A stretch of 14,495 nt of DNA, from contig CAIWIS010000104.1 in assembly GCA_903912795.1 (NCBI GenBank), forward strand, positions 1 through 14,495. The letters are read 5' to 3'. The notes beneath the pieces were generated by a model that saw only the letters and a program-made list of their open reading frames with translations, did no database searches and was not told where the DNA came from. The position numbers and the translations under genes were made by a program. Shown here piece by piece: positions 6,438 to 14,495 of the stretch (position 1 is its first letter; every line of letters begins with the position of its first letter). Origin of the DNA: an uncultured Bacteroidales bacterium (GTDB taxonomy: Bacteria; Bacteroidota; Bacteroidia; Bacteroidales; Paludibacteraceae).

Positions 6438-8417
6438 ATGTATCGTAAGCTAACCGATAAAGAAATTGCAACACTCACAGTTTATGGCTGTTCGGCCGAA
6501 AACTGGAACGAGGTGGAAGTGGCGGAAAATTTTTCGCCTAACTATTTATGCAATGTGCATTTTTCAGGAAAAAATAAATTAGGTTCATACAATAGGGTAT
6601 TCGAACTTGCTGGAGGTTTTAAAAAACATGCCGGTTTAAATAACTGTTGTTTACATAACTGTGAGGTGGGGAATGATGTATTTATTGATAAAATACACAA
6701 TTATATCGCCAATTATAAAATTGGCGACAACTCATATATCGAAAATGTAAATTTGATATTGGTTGAGGGCGAATCTGCTTTTGGTAACGGAGTTAAGGTG
6801 CCCGTAATGAACGAAGGCGGTGGGCGCGAAATACCAATTTACGATGAACTATCAGCACCTTTGGCTTATATACTTACACTTTATCGTCACCGTCCTGAGT
6901 TGATTCATAATTTACAGCTTTTGATTGATGCTTATGCTGCTACCTTAAAATCATCGGTCGGAACAATTGGCCATGGTGTTCGCATTGTAAACTGTGGAAG
7001 TATTAAAAATGTCCGCATAGGCAATAGTGCAGTTATCGAAGGTGCATCATTGCTCGAAAACGGCTCTATAAATAGTAACGAGCAAGCTCCAGTATTGGTT
7101 GGCTCGGGTGTTAAATGCAATGATTTTATACTTTGTTCAGGTGTTTCGGTAACCGATTCAACGTTAATTTCACGTTGTTTTGTTGGTCAGGGATGTATTA
7201 TGGGCAAACATTATTCGGCTCTCGACTCGCTATTTTTCTCCAACTGCCAGGGTTTACATGGCGAGGCAACAGCTATATTTGCAGGTCCTTACACAGTTTC
7301 GCACCACAAATCAACGCTTCTGATAGCGGGCATGTTCTCGTTTCTTAATGCTGGGAGCGGTTCGAACCAAAGTAACCACATGTATAAGTTAGGTCCAATA
7401 CATCAAGGCATTTGCGAACGTGGTTCCAAAACTACCAGCGATTCATACCTTTTGTGGCCTGCTCGTATTGGTGCATTTACGCTGGTTATGGGTCGTCATT
7501 ACAAGCATTCCGACACTTCGGATTTGCCATTCTCGTACCTCATTGAGAATGCCACAGAGAGTTTTTTGGTTCCAGGCGTTAACCTTCGCAGTGTAGGTAC
7601 CATACGCGATGCTCAAAAATGGCCAAAGCGTGATAACCGAAAAGATAGTCATAAAATTGATCCCATAAATTTCAATCTATTAAGCCCTTACACCATTGGT
7701 AAAATGATGAAAGGAGTGGAAGTATTGTCAAATTTGAAACAAATTGCTGGCGAAACAACGGATGTTTATACGTATCAGAATTGTAGTATCAAAAATTCAT
7801 CACTCCGTCATGGCTTGGAATTATATACTATTGGCATTCATAAATTTTTAGGGAACTCGCTTATAACCCGTTTAAAAAATGCAGATTTAAGCTCTATTGA
7901 TAAAGTTCGTGAACGATTAAAACCCGATTTTGAAAAAGGTAGCGGCGAATGGATTGACCTTTCGGGACTTATTGCTCCCAAAAAAGTAATCGACGAACTG
8001 TTACTTCAAATAGAGACAAATCAATTTAACCTTACAGATATTCAATACGAATTGGATAATATCCATTTGGAGTATTATGATTATGAATGGACATGGGCAA
8101 AAGAAAAGTTGGAAGCATATTGGAACAAATCAATTGCCGAAATAACTTTAAACGATATAATATCAACTATCGAAACTTGGAAAACATCGGTTGTGAAACT
8201 CGATAAAATGATATACAATGATGCTAATAAGGAATTTAATCTGAATTCGAAAACTGGTTTTGGAGTTGATGGAAATGAGGAACAAAAACACAAAGATTTT
8301 GAATCGGTACGTGGAAATTTTGAGAATAATCCATTTGTGCTCGAAGTTCAAAACCATATCAAATTAAAAACCGAACTAGGTGATGAGTTGATTGCAAAGT
8401 TGAAGTTGAGTTTATAA
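6438..8417 (+). CDS. DUF4954 family protein with left-handed beta-helix-like repeats
   Basis: A 659-residue cytoplasmic protein (no signal peptide) that I recognise as the DUF4954 family of Bacteroidota; its function is not established. Residues about 35-125 and 175-260 show imperfect hexapeptide-like turns (for example KIGDNSYIENV, RIGNSAVIEGA, LVGSGVKCNDF), as in LpxA-type acyl/nucleotidyltransferase beta-helices. Between them lies an insert with YRHRPELI (149-156). The core 255-395 holds strongly polar segments, FAGPYTVSHHKS (281-292), GRHYKHSDTSD (352-362) and FLVPGVNLRSVGTIRDAQKWPKRD, likely to form the active or binding site. The C-terminal 430-659 is mainly helical and may be the companion domain often listed separately. 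An upstream in-frame ATG at 6384 would add 18 residues overlapping hflX, but the ATG at 6438 is preferred. With only one base after the hflX stop, the pair is almost certainly co-transcribed and coupled. Confidence 0.88.
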   Translation: MYRKLTDKEIATLTVYGCSAENWNEVEVAENFSPNYLCNVHFSGKNKLGSYNRVFELAGGFKKHAGLNNCCLHNCEVGNDVFIDKIHNYIANYKIGDNSYIENVNLILVEGESAFGNGVKVPVMNEGGGREIPIYDELSAPLAYILTLYRHRPELIHNLQLLIDAYAATLKSSVGTIGHGVRIVNCGSIKNVRIGNSAVIEGASLLENGSINSNEQAPVLVGSGVKCNDFILCSGVSVTDSTLISRCFVGQGCIMGKHYSALDSLFFSNCQGLHGEATAIFAGPYTVSHHKSTLLIAGMFSFLNAGSGSNQSNHMYKLGPIHQGICERGSKTTSDSYLLWPARIGAFTLVMGRHYKHSDTSDLPFSYLIENATESFLVPGVNLRSVGTIRDAQKWPKRDNRKDSHKIDPINFNLLSPYTIGKMMKGVEVLSNLKQIAGETTDVYTYQNCSIKNSSLRHGLELYTIGIHKFLGNSLITRLKNADLSSIDKVRERLKPDFEKGSGEWIDLSGLIAPKKVIDELLLQIETNQFNLTDIQYELDNIHLEYYDYEWTWAKEKLEAYWNKSIAEITLNDIISTIETWKTSVVKLDKMIYNDANKEFNLNSKTGFGVDGNEEQKHKDFESVRGNFENNPFVLEVQNHIKLKTELGDELIAKLKLSL

Positions 8418-8463
8418 CGTTTATAAGGTTTGTAAAGTGCTGGTTAATAATTACATTGCTTTA

Positions 8464-10224
8464 ATGAGAGTAAAAACAAAATACATATTCTTGATAGTTT
8501 TATGTGCTACACTTTTTTCGTGTAAAGCTCACAAATCAATTGTTGTAACTAAAGCTGAGAAAACGGTTGTTAACGAGGAAGATTACACCCGTTTTATGAC
8601 TTTTTTTTACGAAGGGATTAAACAAAAAGAAGACCGTAAATTTGACCAAGCGCTCGAAACATTTCGAATTTGCGAAAGCATTGATTCTACTGATGGAGGC
8701 TTACAATCGGAACTCGGACAGCTTTATACTGCTATGGGACGAAAAAACGAAGCGCTACTTGCAAGTAAAAAAGCATACGAGAGTAATGTGAAAAACTGGT
8801 GGTACAATGTTAACCTCATTTCGCTTTACGCCGCTTTGCAAAAGCCGAATGAGGCTATAGAGATAGCTACAAATTTAGAAAAACACTTTCCCGAAAAGGA
8901 AGATGTTTATCAAATATTAAGTTCGCTTTACAGGCAAACTAAGCAGCCTGCAAAATCCATTGAGGCACTAAATAAGCTCGAAAGTATAGCAGGCATTGAT
9001 GGTTCATTATCAATGGAAAAGTTTAATCTATACTTGGAGCTAAAGCAGAATAAAAAAGCCATTGCCGAAATTGACAAACTATCAGCCAAATTCCCATCGG
9101 ATATGCGTTTCAAAGTGCTGCGTGGTGACATTTATATGTACCAAAAAATGCCTGAAAAAGCATTTGAAATATACAAGCAAGTTGAAGCGAATGAGCCGGA
9201 TAATCCGTATGTTTTTGTTTCGTTATCGGAGTATTACAAAGAGAAAGGCGATACCGAAAATTCGAAATTGAATATTGTAAAAGCACTAAAACTCGATGCC
9301 TTAGAAGTGGAGCAAAAAATAACCATTCTGGGCGATTATGTTAAAGATTTAGTACGCGATACAGTGAAGCTCGACGAAACAGAATCTTTGTTTAAGTTAT
9401 TGCTCGACCGATATCCACTCGAAGAAAAAGTATATGATTATTATGCTGTTTTTCTACAATTTCGCAAACGATACCCTGAAGCATTGGCAACCTACGAAAC
9501 CATGTTGAATATTGATCAAAAAAACGTACAAACGTGGATGCAAATCATTCAAATTCGCTTGCAGGAACAAAATTTCACTGAATTGCAAAAGGCAACCGAT
9601 AGAGCTATAGCTATTTTACCCGACATTCATCAGTTTTATTTTTACAAAGGAATAGCCGAAACGCAATTGAAAAATTACAAAACGGCTCTCCTAGTCAATA
9701 ATAAAGCCTTGAGTTTGGTAAAAGAGGAAGAAAAACCTATAAAAAGTGATTATTATGCACAAATTGGGGATATTTACTACAAAATGGATAGCACCGAACG
9801 TGCTTTCGAAGCTTACGAAAAGGCTTTAGAGGCTAATCCAGCTAATATTTATGTAATGAATAATTATGCATATTATTTATCCGAAAAAAATCAAAATCTT
9901 AAAAAGGCGGAAAGTTTAAGCGCCAAAACTATAGAGAAGGAACCAAAAAACAGTACGTATTTGGATACTTATGCTTGGATTTTTTACCAACAAGGTAATT
10001 ATTCCTTAGCAAAATTCTACATGGAACGTGCTATTGACAATGCTGATAAAAAACAAGATACTGCTGTAATGTACGAACATTATGGCGATATTTTGCTTAA
10101 AACGGGTAATGAGAAAAAAGCACTCGAAATGTGGAAAAAAGCGTATGAGTCCGAAAATAAAACGGATGCTTTGAAATTGAAAATTGATAAATTAACTGAA
10201 ACTCTGAAGAAAAATGAGAAATAA
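8464..10224 (+). CDS. Tetratricopeptide-repeat lipoprotein
   Basis: A 586-residue lipoprotein built almost entirely of TPR-type helix pairs, so a protein-binding scaffold in the periplasm or on the inner face of the outer membrane. The ATG at 8464 gives a clean lipoprotein signal (hydrophobic 8-18, LFSC with Cys20). A GTG at 8437 would put nine extra residues ahead of it and is not preferred. Repeats occur throughout; clear ones are near 59-72, 83-106, 128-140, 163-175, 231-244, 337-350, 395-416, 429-458 and 540-562, the last with the typical ending EKALEANP (452-459). Bacteroidota commonly carry this gene followed by a DUF4292 gene and an M23/EnvC-like gene, as here. The ATG of the DUF4292 gene overlaps the last 11 bp of this gene. 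No consensus promoter is evident in the 46 bases upstream; TAAGGTTTG at about 8424-8432 has one base too many. Confidence 0.9.
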   Translation: MRVKTKYIFLIVLCATLFSCKAHKSIVVTKAEKTVVNEEDYTRFMTFFYEGIKQKEDRKFDQALETFRICESIDSTDGGLQSELGQLYTAMGRKNEALLASKKAYESNVKNWWYNVNLISLYAALQKPNEAIEIATNLEKHFPEKEDVYQILSSLYRQTKQPAKSIEALNKLESIAGIDGSLSMEKFNLYLELKQNKKAIAEIDKLSAKFPSDMRFKVLRGDIYMYQKMPEKAFEIYKQVEANEPDNPYVFVSLSEYYKEKGDTENSKLNIVKALKLDALEVEQKITILGDYVKDLVRDTVKLDETESLFKLLLDRYPLEEKVYDYYAVFLQFRKRYPEALATYETMLNIDQKNVQTWMQIIQIRLQEQNFTELQKATDRAIAILPDIHQFYFYKGIAETQLKNYKTALLVNNKALSLVKEEEKPIKSDYYAQIGDIYYKMDSTERAFEAYEKALEANPANIYVMNNYAYYLSEKNQNLKKAESLSAKTIEKEPKNSTYLDTYAWIFYQQGNYSLAKFYMERAIDNADKKQDTAVMYEHYGDILLKTGNEKKALEMWKKAYESENKTDALKLKIDKLTETLKKNEK

Positions 10225-11038
10225 AAATCGTAGAACTGGTGCATTTTTATTTACAAGCATTTTGTTTCTAGCTCTTACTTTTACAGCTTGTAAAACTAAA
10301 AAAGCCTTGGTTCAAACCGACAATGTCGACCACAAACTAATGGAGCAAGTGGAGAGAATACAAAAAGCAGAACCGAAGTTTGCATCTGCCAATGTAAGTA
10401 AAATGACGGTTGCGGTGGAAGTTGGCGGACGAAAATTCAACACATCGGCTAGTTGTAAAATGCGTACCGATTCTGCCATACATGTTTCTATTCAGCCTTT
10501 TATGGGTTTAGAAATGTTTAAAGTTGAAATTCTCAAGGATAGTATGCTGGTATTCGACAAAGTAAATAAAAAATTATATCAGGTGCCTTTTGCCTATTTT
10601 AAGACTAAATTTGGGTTGACGGTGGGTTTTTCCGATATACAGGCTATGCTTTCCAACCGCTTTTTTACCGTGGGTAGTGCCGATGCCGATTTGCGTAATT
10701 GCAAACAATCCGAAGGCGTAAACAATCTGAATGTTATAACCTACCAGAATTCCGAAATGAATCAGCAAATAATGATAAACTCAACCGACCGTATTGAGAA
10801 ACAGGAGTTAAAAGCCATTAATTCTGATTACCGCATGGAGGTTGCTTACAGTCAGTTTGCACTTTTGGAAACAATTATTTTTCCGCAAATTATAAATTTA
10901 GTAACTACAAACGGTAAACGTACCGTAAAATTTGATTTTAAAATTTCGAAAGCAGTATTTGATAGTGAGCTTAGTTTTACGAGAATTGACCCTTCGAAAT
11001 ATTCTGTTGGAGACATAAATCAGTTATTGAATAAGTAA
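10214..11038 (+). CDS. DUF4292 lipoprotein (LolA/LolB-like fold)
   Basis: A 274-residue lipoprotein with a signal peptide (hydrophobic 11-22) and Cys26 in the lipobox-like FTAC. The body is strand-rich: 62-75 (SKMTVAVEV), 79-90, 93-101 (MGLEMFKVEIL region), 112-128, 170-185, 200-215 and 235-265. This agrees with the unclosed beta-barrel of LolA/LolB/LppX-like proteins, the fold group in which I place DUF4292. By fold and by its outer-membrane-type lipidation it is a candidate for lipoprotein or lipid handling at the outer membrane, a LolB-like role; this is inference from fold only. It is translationally coupled to the TPR lipoprotein gene by an 11-bp overlap. A 78-bp spacer with a -7 box separates it from the EnvC-like gene. 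No acidic residues follow Cys26 (KTKKA), which argues against surface export and for a periplasm-facing lipoprotein. Confidence 0.85.
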   Translation: MRNKNRRTGAFLFTSILFLALTFTACKTKKALVQTDNVDHKLMEQVERIQKAEPKFASANVSKMTVAVEVGGRKFNTSASCKMRTDSAIHVSIQPFMGLEMFKVEILKDSMLVFDKVNKKLYQVPFAYFKTKFGLTVGFSDIQAMLSNRFFTVGSADADLRNCKQSEGVNNLNVITYQNSEMNQQIMINSTDRIEKQELKAINSDYRMEVAYSQFALLETIIFPQIINLVTTNGKRTVKFDFKISKAVFDSELSFTRIDPSKYSVGDINQLLNK

Positions 11039-11077
11039 AAACCAGATTATTTTATAAAAGAACATTGATATAAATAC

Positions 11078-11085
11078 TACCTTTG
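11078..11085 (+). promoter_or_regulatory. Putative -7 box for the envC-like/parE pair
   Basis: TACCTTTG is an exact TAnnTTTG -7 box, ending 31 bases before the ATG at 11117, the same spacing as the two promoters in the 4.2-4.4 kb spacer. The -33 region is poor: the best candidate, TTTA (11051-11054), is 23 bases upstream. This would give envC-parE transcription independent of the TPR-DUF4292 pair. Confidence 0.55.
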
Positions 11086-11116
11086 CAACAAACATAATTT
11101 TTGATAAAATTAAAGA

Positions 11117-12619
11117 ATGACCATAATGAAATTTGACTTCAAAAAGGTATTACTACTTCTCATTTTGTGCCTTGTGCTCCCTTTACATGCTCAAAGCGTA
11201 AAGGAACTCGAATCGCAGCGTAAGCAAGCACTGAAGGTGCTCGAAACTACCAATAAAATGTTGAACGAGACTAAAAAGTCGCAAAAAAGCTCGCTAACAA
11301 AACTGACCATTATAAATAAAAATATCAATGAGCGAAAATCGTTGATAAAAAATATTTCGACTGAAATTGTTGCGCTTGATAGTGAAGTAACTCGCTTAAA
11401 CCAAGAAAAAAAGGTGCTTGAGAGCCAATTGACGAAGCTTAAAAAAGACTATGCCCGCATGGTACAGGAGGCACATACCAACCGAAGTATCTATGCTAAA
11501 ATAATGTTTATACTTTCGGCCGAGACTTTTGACCAATCGTACCGTAGAATGCGTTACCTGCAGGAATTTCAAGAATACCGGAAGTCCCAAGTTCGCAAAA
11601 TTGAAGGCGTAAAGGTTCAAATCATTTCGAAGAGTGATAGTCTTGTTCGCAATAAAAACACCAAAGTGGTTGTTGTAAAACAGAAAGAAGCCGAAACCGT
11701 AAAATTATCGAAGGATGAAAAGATAGTGAAAGTGCAACTTACTGACTTAAAAAAGAAAGAAAGTAAACTCAGAGCCGATTTAAAAATTCAACAAAAGAAA
11801 GCAGCCGATTTAAATAATAAAATTGCTAATATTATTGCTGCCGAAATTAAAAAAGCCGAAGCAAAACGTAATGCCGAAAAACAACAACAAATATTAACGC
11901 AAAAGGCAATTGAAGCTAAAAAAGCTGCCGATGCCAAACGTGCCGAAGAACAACGGAAACGAATAGCTGCCGAGAAAGCAGAGGAGATTAGACGTCTTGC
12001 TGAGGAAAAAAGCAAAACAACTAATTCCAAAGAAGCCAAAGCCGAGGTGAAAGCTGCAGTAAAAGCCGAAGAAATAGCCAAAGCCGAAGCTAAAGAAGCG
12101 GCATCCGAAGCTAGTAAGGCGGAAGAAATTGCCGAAAAAGAAGCAAAAACTCCTACCAAAAGTACAGCTGTTTCGGCACTTACCAAGGAGGAAACATTAA
12201 TCTCGGGGAATTTTGCAGCCAATAGGGGCCGATTGCCATGGCCAACATCCAATGGTTATATTAGTGGACATTATGGCGTGCAGGCGCATCCTGTTCTAAA
12301 ACACGTAACTACAAACAATAAAGGTATTTACGTACAAACACCTGCCCGAAGCAATGCAAGAGCAGTTTTTGAAGGAACAGTTACACAACGATTCTCCATT
12401 CCGGGCACAAACAATGCTGTAATAATTCAACATGGCGAATTTAGAACTGTATATGCCAACTTAACCGAAATTTATGTAAATGTAGGCGATAAAGTATCGG
12501 CAAAACAATCGATTGGTCGGATTTTTACTGACTCAGATAACGACAACAAAACTGAACTTTACTTTCAAATTTGGCAAGGACGTGGACTTTTAAATCCGGA
12601 AAGTTGGATAGCAAAATAA
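11117..12619 (+). CDS. EnvC-like murein hydrolase activator: coiled coil plus degenerate LytM/M23 domain
   Basis: A 500-residue exported protein with EnvC/NlpD-like architecture. The signal peptide is about 1-25, cleaving near HAQS. The ATG at 11126 (residue 4) is an equally good start. A long coiled coil covers about 27-240, with a FILSAETFDQSYRRMRYLQ break (131-149) as in EnvC. An Ala/Lys/Glu-rich helical stretch runs from 240 to 345, and the LytM domain from about 370 to 498. The domain keeps the fold markers GRLPWP, GHYGVQAHPVL, VIIQHGEFRTVYANL and VNVGDKVSAKQSIG. The zinc ligands seem to be missing: HxGxD reads N401-K-G-I-Y405, and the last HxH region reads YANL (446-449) and LYFQIW (481-486). 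It is therefore probably not a peptidase but an activator of cell-wall amidases in daughter-cell separation, as E. coli EnvC is. parE starts 5 bp downstream. It is longer than E. coli EnvC because of the helical insert. Confidence 0.88.
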   Translation: MTIMKFDFKKVLLLLILCLVLPLHAQSVKELESQRKQALKVLETTNKMLNETKKSQKSSLTKLTIINKNINERKSLIKNISTEIVALDSEVTRLNQEKKVLESQLTKLKKDYARMVQEAHTNRSIYAKIMFILSAETFDQSYRRMRYLQEFQEYRKSQVRKIEGVKVQIISKSDSLVRNKNTKVVVVKQKEAETVKLSKDEKIVKVQLTDLKKKESKLRADLKIQQKKAADLNNKIANIIAAEIKKAEAKRNAEKQQQILTQKAIEAKKAADAKRAEEQRKRIAAEKAEEIRRLAEEKSKTTNSKEAKAEVKAAVKAEEIAKAEAKEAASEASKAEEIAEKEAKTPTKSTAVSALTKEETLISGNFAANRGRLPWPTSNGYISGHYGVQAHPVLKHVTTNNKGIYVQTPARSNARAVFEGTVTQRFSIPGTNNAVIIQHGEFRTVYANLTEIYVNVGDKVSAKQSIGRIFTDSDNDNKTELYFQIWQGRGLLNPESWIAK

Positions 12620-12624
12620 TTATT

Positions 12625-14495
12625 ATGGAAGAACAAATTATCACACAATCAGTTGATTACGGCGATAGCAATATTATTACGCTCGAAGGATTAGAGCATG
12701 TGCGCCGCCGTCCGGGAATGTATATCGGAAAATTAGGCGATGGCACGCATTCCGACGATGGAATTTATGTGTTGCTCAAAGAGGTGCTCGATAACTGTAT
12801 TGACGAATACCGTATGGGCGAAGGTAAGTCGGTGGAAGTAAAGGTGAAGGATGGACATGTGGAAGTGCGCGACCACGGGCGTGGTATTCCGTTAGGTAAG
12901 ATGATTGATGCTGTGTCGGTTATGAATACAGGTGGTAAATACGACTCCAAAGCGTTTAAAAAATCGGTTGGTCTGAATGGTGTTGGTACAAAAGCCGTGA
13001 ATGCACTTTCGTCCACATTTATTGTACAAAGTTACCGTGATGGTAAAACCCGCAGAGCTGAATTTGTAGAAGGAAAATTAATTGAAGACAGCAACATTAC
13101 AGATGATACAAGCTCAGAAAGAGGAACATACATCTATTTTGTGCCTGACAATAAGCTATTCAACGATTATGTTTACAAAGAAGAATATATCGAAACTATG
13201 TTGCGCAATTTTGCGTATCTCAATACTGGTTTAACGATAAACTTCAATGGAAAAAAGATTTTGTCGAAAAACGGCTTGCTCGATTTGCTAAATGAAAACA
13301 TGACAGCGGAGCCATTGTATCCCATTATTCATCTCAAAGGTGAGGACATTGAAATAGCTTTAACGCATAGCGATCAGTATGGTGAGGAGTATTATTCGTT
13401 TGTAAACGGGCAACATACTACGCAAGGAGGGACACATCAAAGTGCATTCCGTGAGGCTGTAGCACGTACTATTAAAGAGTATTACAATAAAAATCACGAA
13501 GTTACTGATATTCGCAATGGTATTATTGCTGCTATTGCCATCAGTGTTGAAGAACCTGTTTTCGAAAGTCAAACCAAAACAAAACTCGGCTCGCGCGATA
13601 TGGCGCCATCGGGAGGATTGTCGGTTAATAAATTTATTTCTGATTTTCTGAAAAAAGAATTGGATAACTTCTTACACCGCAATACAGAAACTTCTGGGAC
13701 CTTATTGCAAAAAATTCAGGACTCCGAAAAAGAGCGAAAGGCAATAGCTGGTGTTACGAAATTGGCGCGCGAAAGAGCCAAAAAAGTGAATCTACACAAT
13801 AAAAAATTACGCGATTGCCGTGTGCATTACAACGATTCACCTACAAAAGATGAAGCTAAAAACAGAGCAATTCAAGAATGTAGTATTTTTATTACCGAAG
13901 GTGATTCGGCAAGTGGGTCCATTACCAAAAGCAGGGATGTAAACACACAAGCAGTATTCAGTTTGCGTGGTAAACCGTTGAATAGTTATGGCTTAACAAA
14001 AAAAATAGTGTACGAAAACGAGGAGTTCAACCTACTTCAAGCCGCCTTAAATATTGAAGATGGCATTGACAACCTTCGTTACAATAAAGTGATAGTTGCC
14101 ACCGATGCCGATGTGGATGGAATGCATATTCGTCTATTGCTTATCACATTCTTTCTGCAATTCTTCCCCGATTTAATCAAAAAAGGGCACGTTCATATTT
14201 TGCAAACACCACTTTTTAGAGTTCGAAATAAGAAGGAGACTATTTATTGCTATTCCGACGAAGAAAGGCAAGCAGCAATGGCTAAATTAGGTGCAAATCC
14301 TGAAATAACACGCTTTAAAGGACTTGGAGAGATTTCGCCCGATGAATTTAAGCACTTCATAGGCAAAGACATTCGTTTGGATCAAGTGACTTTAAAAAAG
14401 GAAGATGCCGTGCATGATTTACTTTCGTTTTACATGGGAAAAAACACTTCCGAACGACAATTATTTATTATCGACAACTTGGTTGTGGAGGAAGA
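12625..14495 (+). CDS. parE: DNA topoisomerase IV subunit B (ParE-like), 3' end cut by window
   Basis: The ATPase/Toprim subunit of a type IIA topoisomerase; with the A subunit it unlinks replicated chromosomes. It is open to the window edge at codon 623. The GHKL ATPase domain has VLDNCIDE (54-61, Mg-binding N57), DHGRGIP (83-89) and GLNGVGTKAVNALS (116-129). The transducer domain holds the QTKTKLG lysine loop (316-322). The Toprim domain has EGDSA (425-429) and DADVDG (494-499), then RFKGLGEI (563-570). There is no long insertion in the C-terminal part, and the conserved end around FIIDNLVVEE (614-623) suggests the stop is only a few codons beyond the window. ParE is preferred to GyrB from overall sequence character and length; Bacteroidota GyrB is usually the other paralogue, so an outright swap is possible. 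It starts 5 bp after the EnvC-like gene and probably shares its transcript. Confidence 0.9.
   Translation, partial: MEEQIITQSVDYGDSNIITLEGLEHVRRRPGMYIGKLGDGTHSDDGIYVLLKEVLDNCIDEYRMGEGKSVEVKVKDGHVEVRDHGRGIPLGKMIDAVSVMNTGGKYDSKAFKKSVGLNGVGTKAVNALSSTFIVQSYRDGKTRRAEFVEGKLIEDSNITDDTSSERGTYIYFVPDNKLFNDYVYKEEYIETMLRNFAYLNTGLTINFNGKKILSKNGLLDLLNENMTAEPLYPIIHLKGEDIEIALTHSDQYGEEYYSFVNGQHTTQGGTHQSAFREAVARTIKEYYNKNHEVTDIRNGIIAAIAISVEEPVFESQTKTKLGSRDMAPSGGLSVNKFISDFLKKELDNFLHRNTETSGTLLQKIQDSEKERKAIAGVTKLARERAKKVNLHNKKLRDCRVHYNDSPTKDEAKNRAIQECSIFITEGDSASGSITKSRDVNTQAVFSLRGKPLNSYGLTKKIVYENEEFNLLQAALNIEDGIDNLRYNKVIVATDADVDGMHIRLLLITFFLQFFPDLIKKGHVHILQTPLFRVRNKKETIYCYSDEERQAAMAKLGANPEITRFKGLGEISPDEFKHFIGKDIRLDQVTLKKEDAVHDLLSFYMGKNTSERQLFIIDNLVVEE

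Noticed and set aside
8437..8463. GTG start extending the TPR lipoprotein by nine residues
   Set aside because: The ATG at 8464 gives a compact lipoprotein signal peptide with Cys20; the extension only adds residues ahead of the charged start.
8418..8463. Possible promoter before the TPR lipoprotein gene (TAAGGTTTG)
   Set aside because: It has three bases between TA and TTTG instead of two and no -33 element at a suitable distance.
11788..12252. 154-codon minus-strand open frame inside the EnvC-like gene, Ala/Ser-rich
   Set aside because: It is the complement of the Ala/Lys/Glu codon repeats, which contain few stops in any frame. It has no domain, signal or promoter and lies wholly inside a well-supported gene.
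1..14495. Mobile elements, CRISPR, toxin-antitoxin or phage-defence genes
   Set aside because: I found no transposase, integrase, regularly spaced repeats or attachment-site-like duplications, and every long open frame is accounted for by the genes listed.

Overview
The window looks like a chromosomal segment from a member of the Bacteroidota, most likely Bacteroidales or a close relative. It is AT-rich, and start codons have no obvious Shine-Dalgarno sequences. Three intergenic promoter boxes match the Bacteroidetes -7 consensus TAnnTTTG. The gene content is typical of the phylum: a PorQ-like type IX secretion protein, a TonB with a central Pro/Glu linker, a DUF4954 protein, a DUF4292 lipoprotein and an EnvC-like protein next to parE. 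All ten complete genes end in TAA. There is no rRNA, tRNA, CRISPR array, transposase or integrase. No gene-free stretch exceeds 300 bases; the longest is the 253-bp divergent spacer at 4200-4452.

Left part (3-4199, minus strand): a four-gene run transcribed right to left, with gaps of 5, 23 and 29 bp. The order is porQ, a secreted beta-lactamase-fold serine hydrolase with a TTG start, a lipoprotein with a polysaccharide (NodB-type) deacetylase domain, and an unrecognised lipoprotein whose strand pattern suggests a TIM-barrel-like fold. All four products carry export signals, so this is a cell-envelope operon led by a T9SS component.

Middle (4200-8417): a divergent spacer with two facing promoters and a 15-bp inverted repeat between them. 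It is followed on the plus strand by a TonB-family energy transducer, a strong intrinsic terminator, the ribosome-associated GTPase hflX, and a DUF4954 protein starting one base after the hflX stop.

Right part (8464-14495, plus strand): a TPR lipoprotein overlaps a DUF4292 (LolA/LolB-like) lipoprotein by 11 bp. A spacer with a -7 box follows, then an EnvC-like coiled-coil/LytM protein. The B subunit of a type IIA topoisomerase (ParE-like) starts 5 bp after it and runs off the window at codon 623, probably only a few codons short of its end.

Most of the window is conserved core biology, and I did not find a convincing undescribed system. The points most worth checking are the divergent regulatory spacer, the porQ-led envelope operon with its unrecognised lipoprotein, the apparently non-catalytic LytM domain with a long Ala/Lys/Glu insert, the envC-parE coupling, and a cysteine at the Y-x-N motif of the serine hydrolase.
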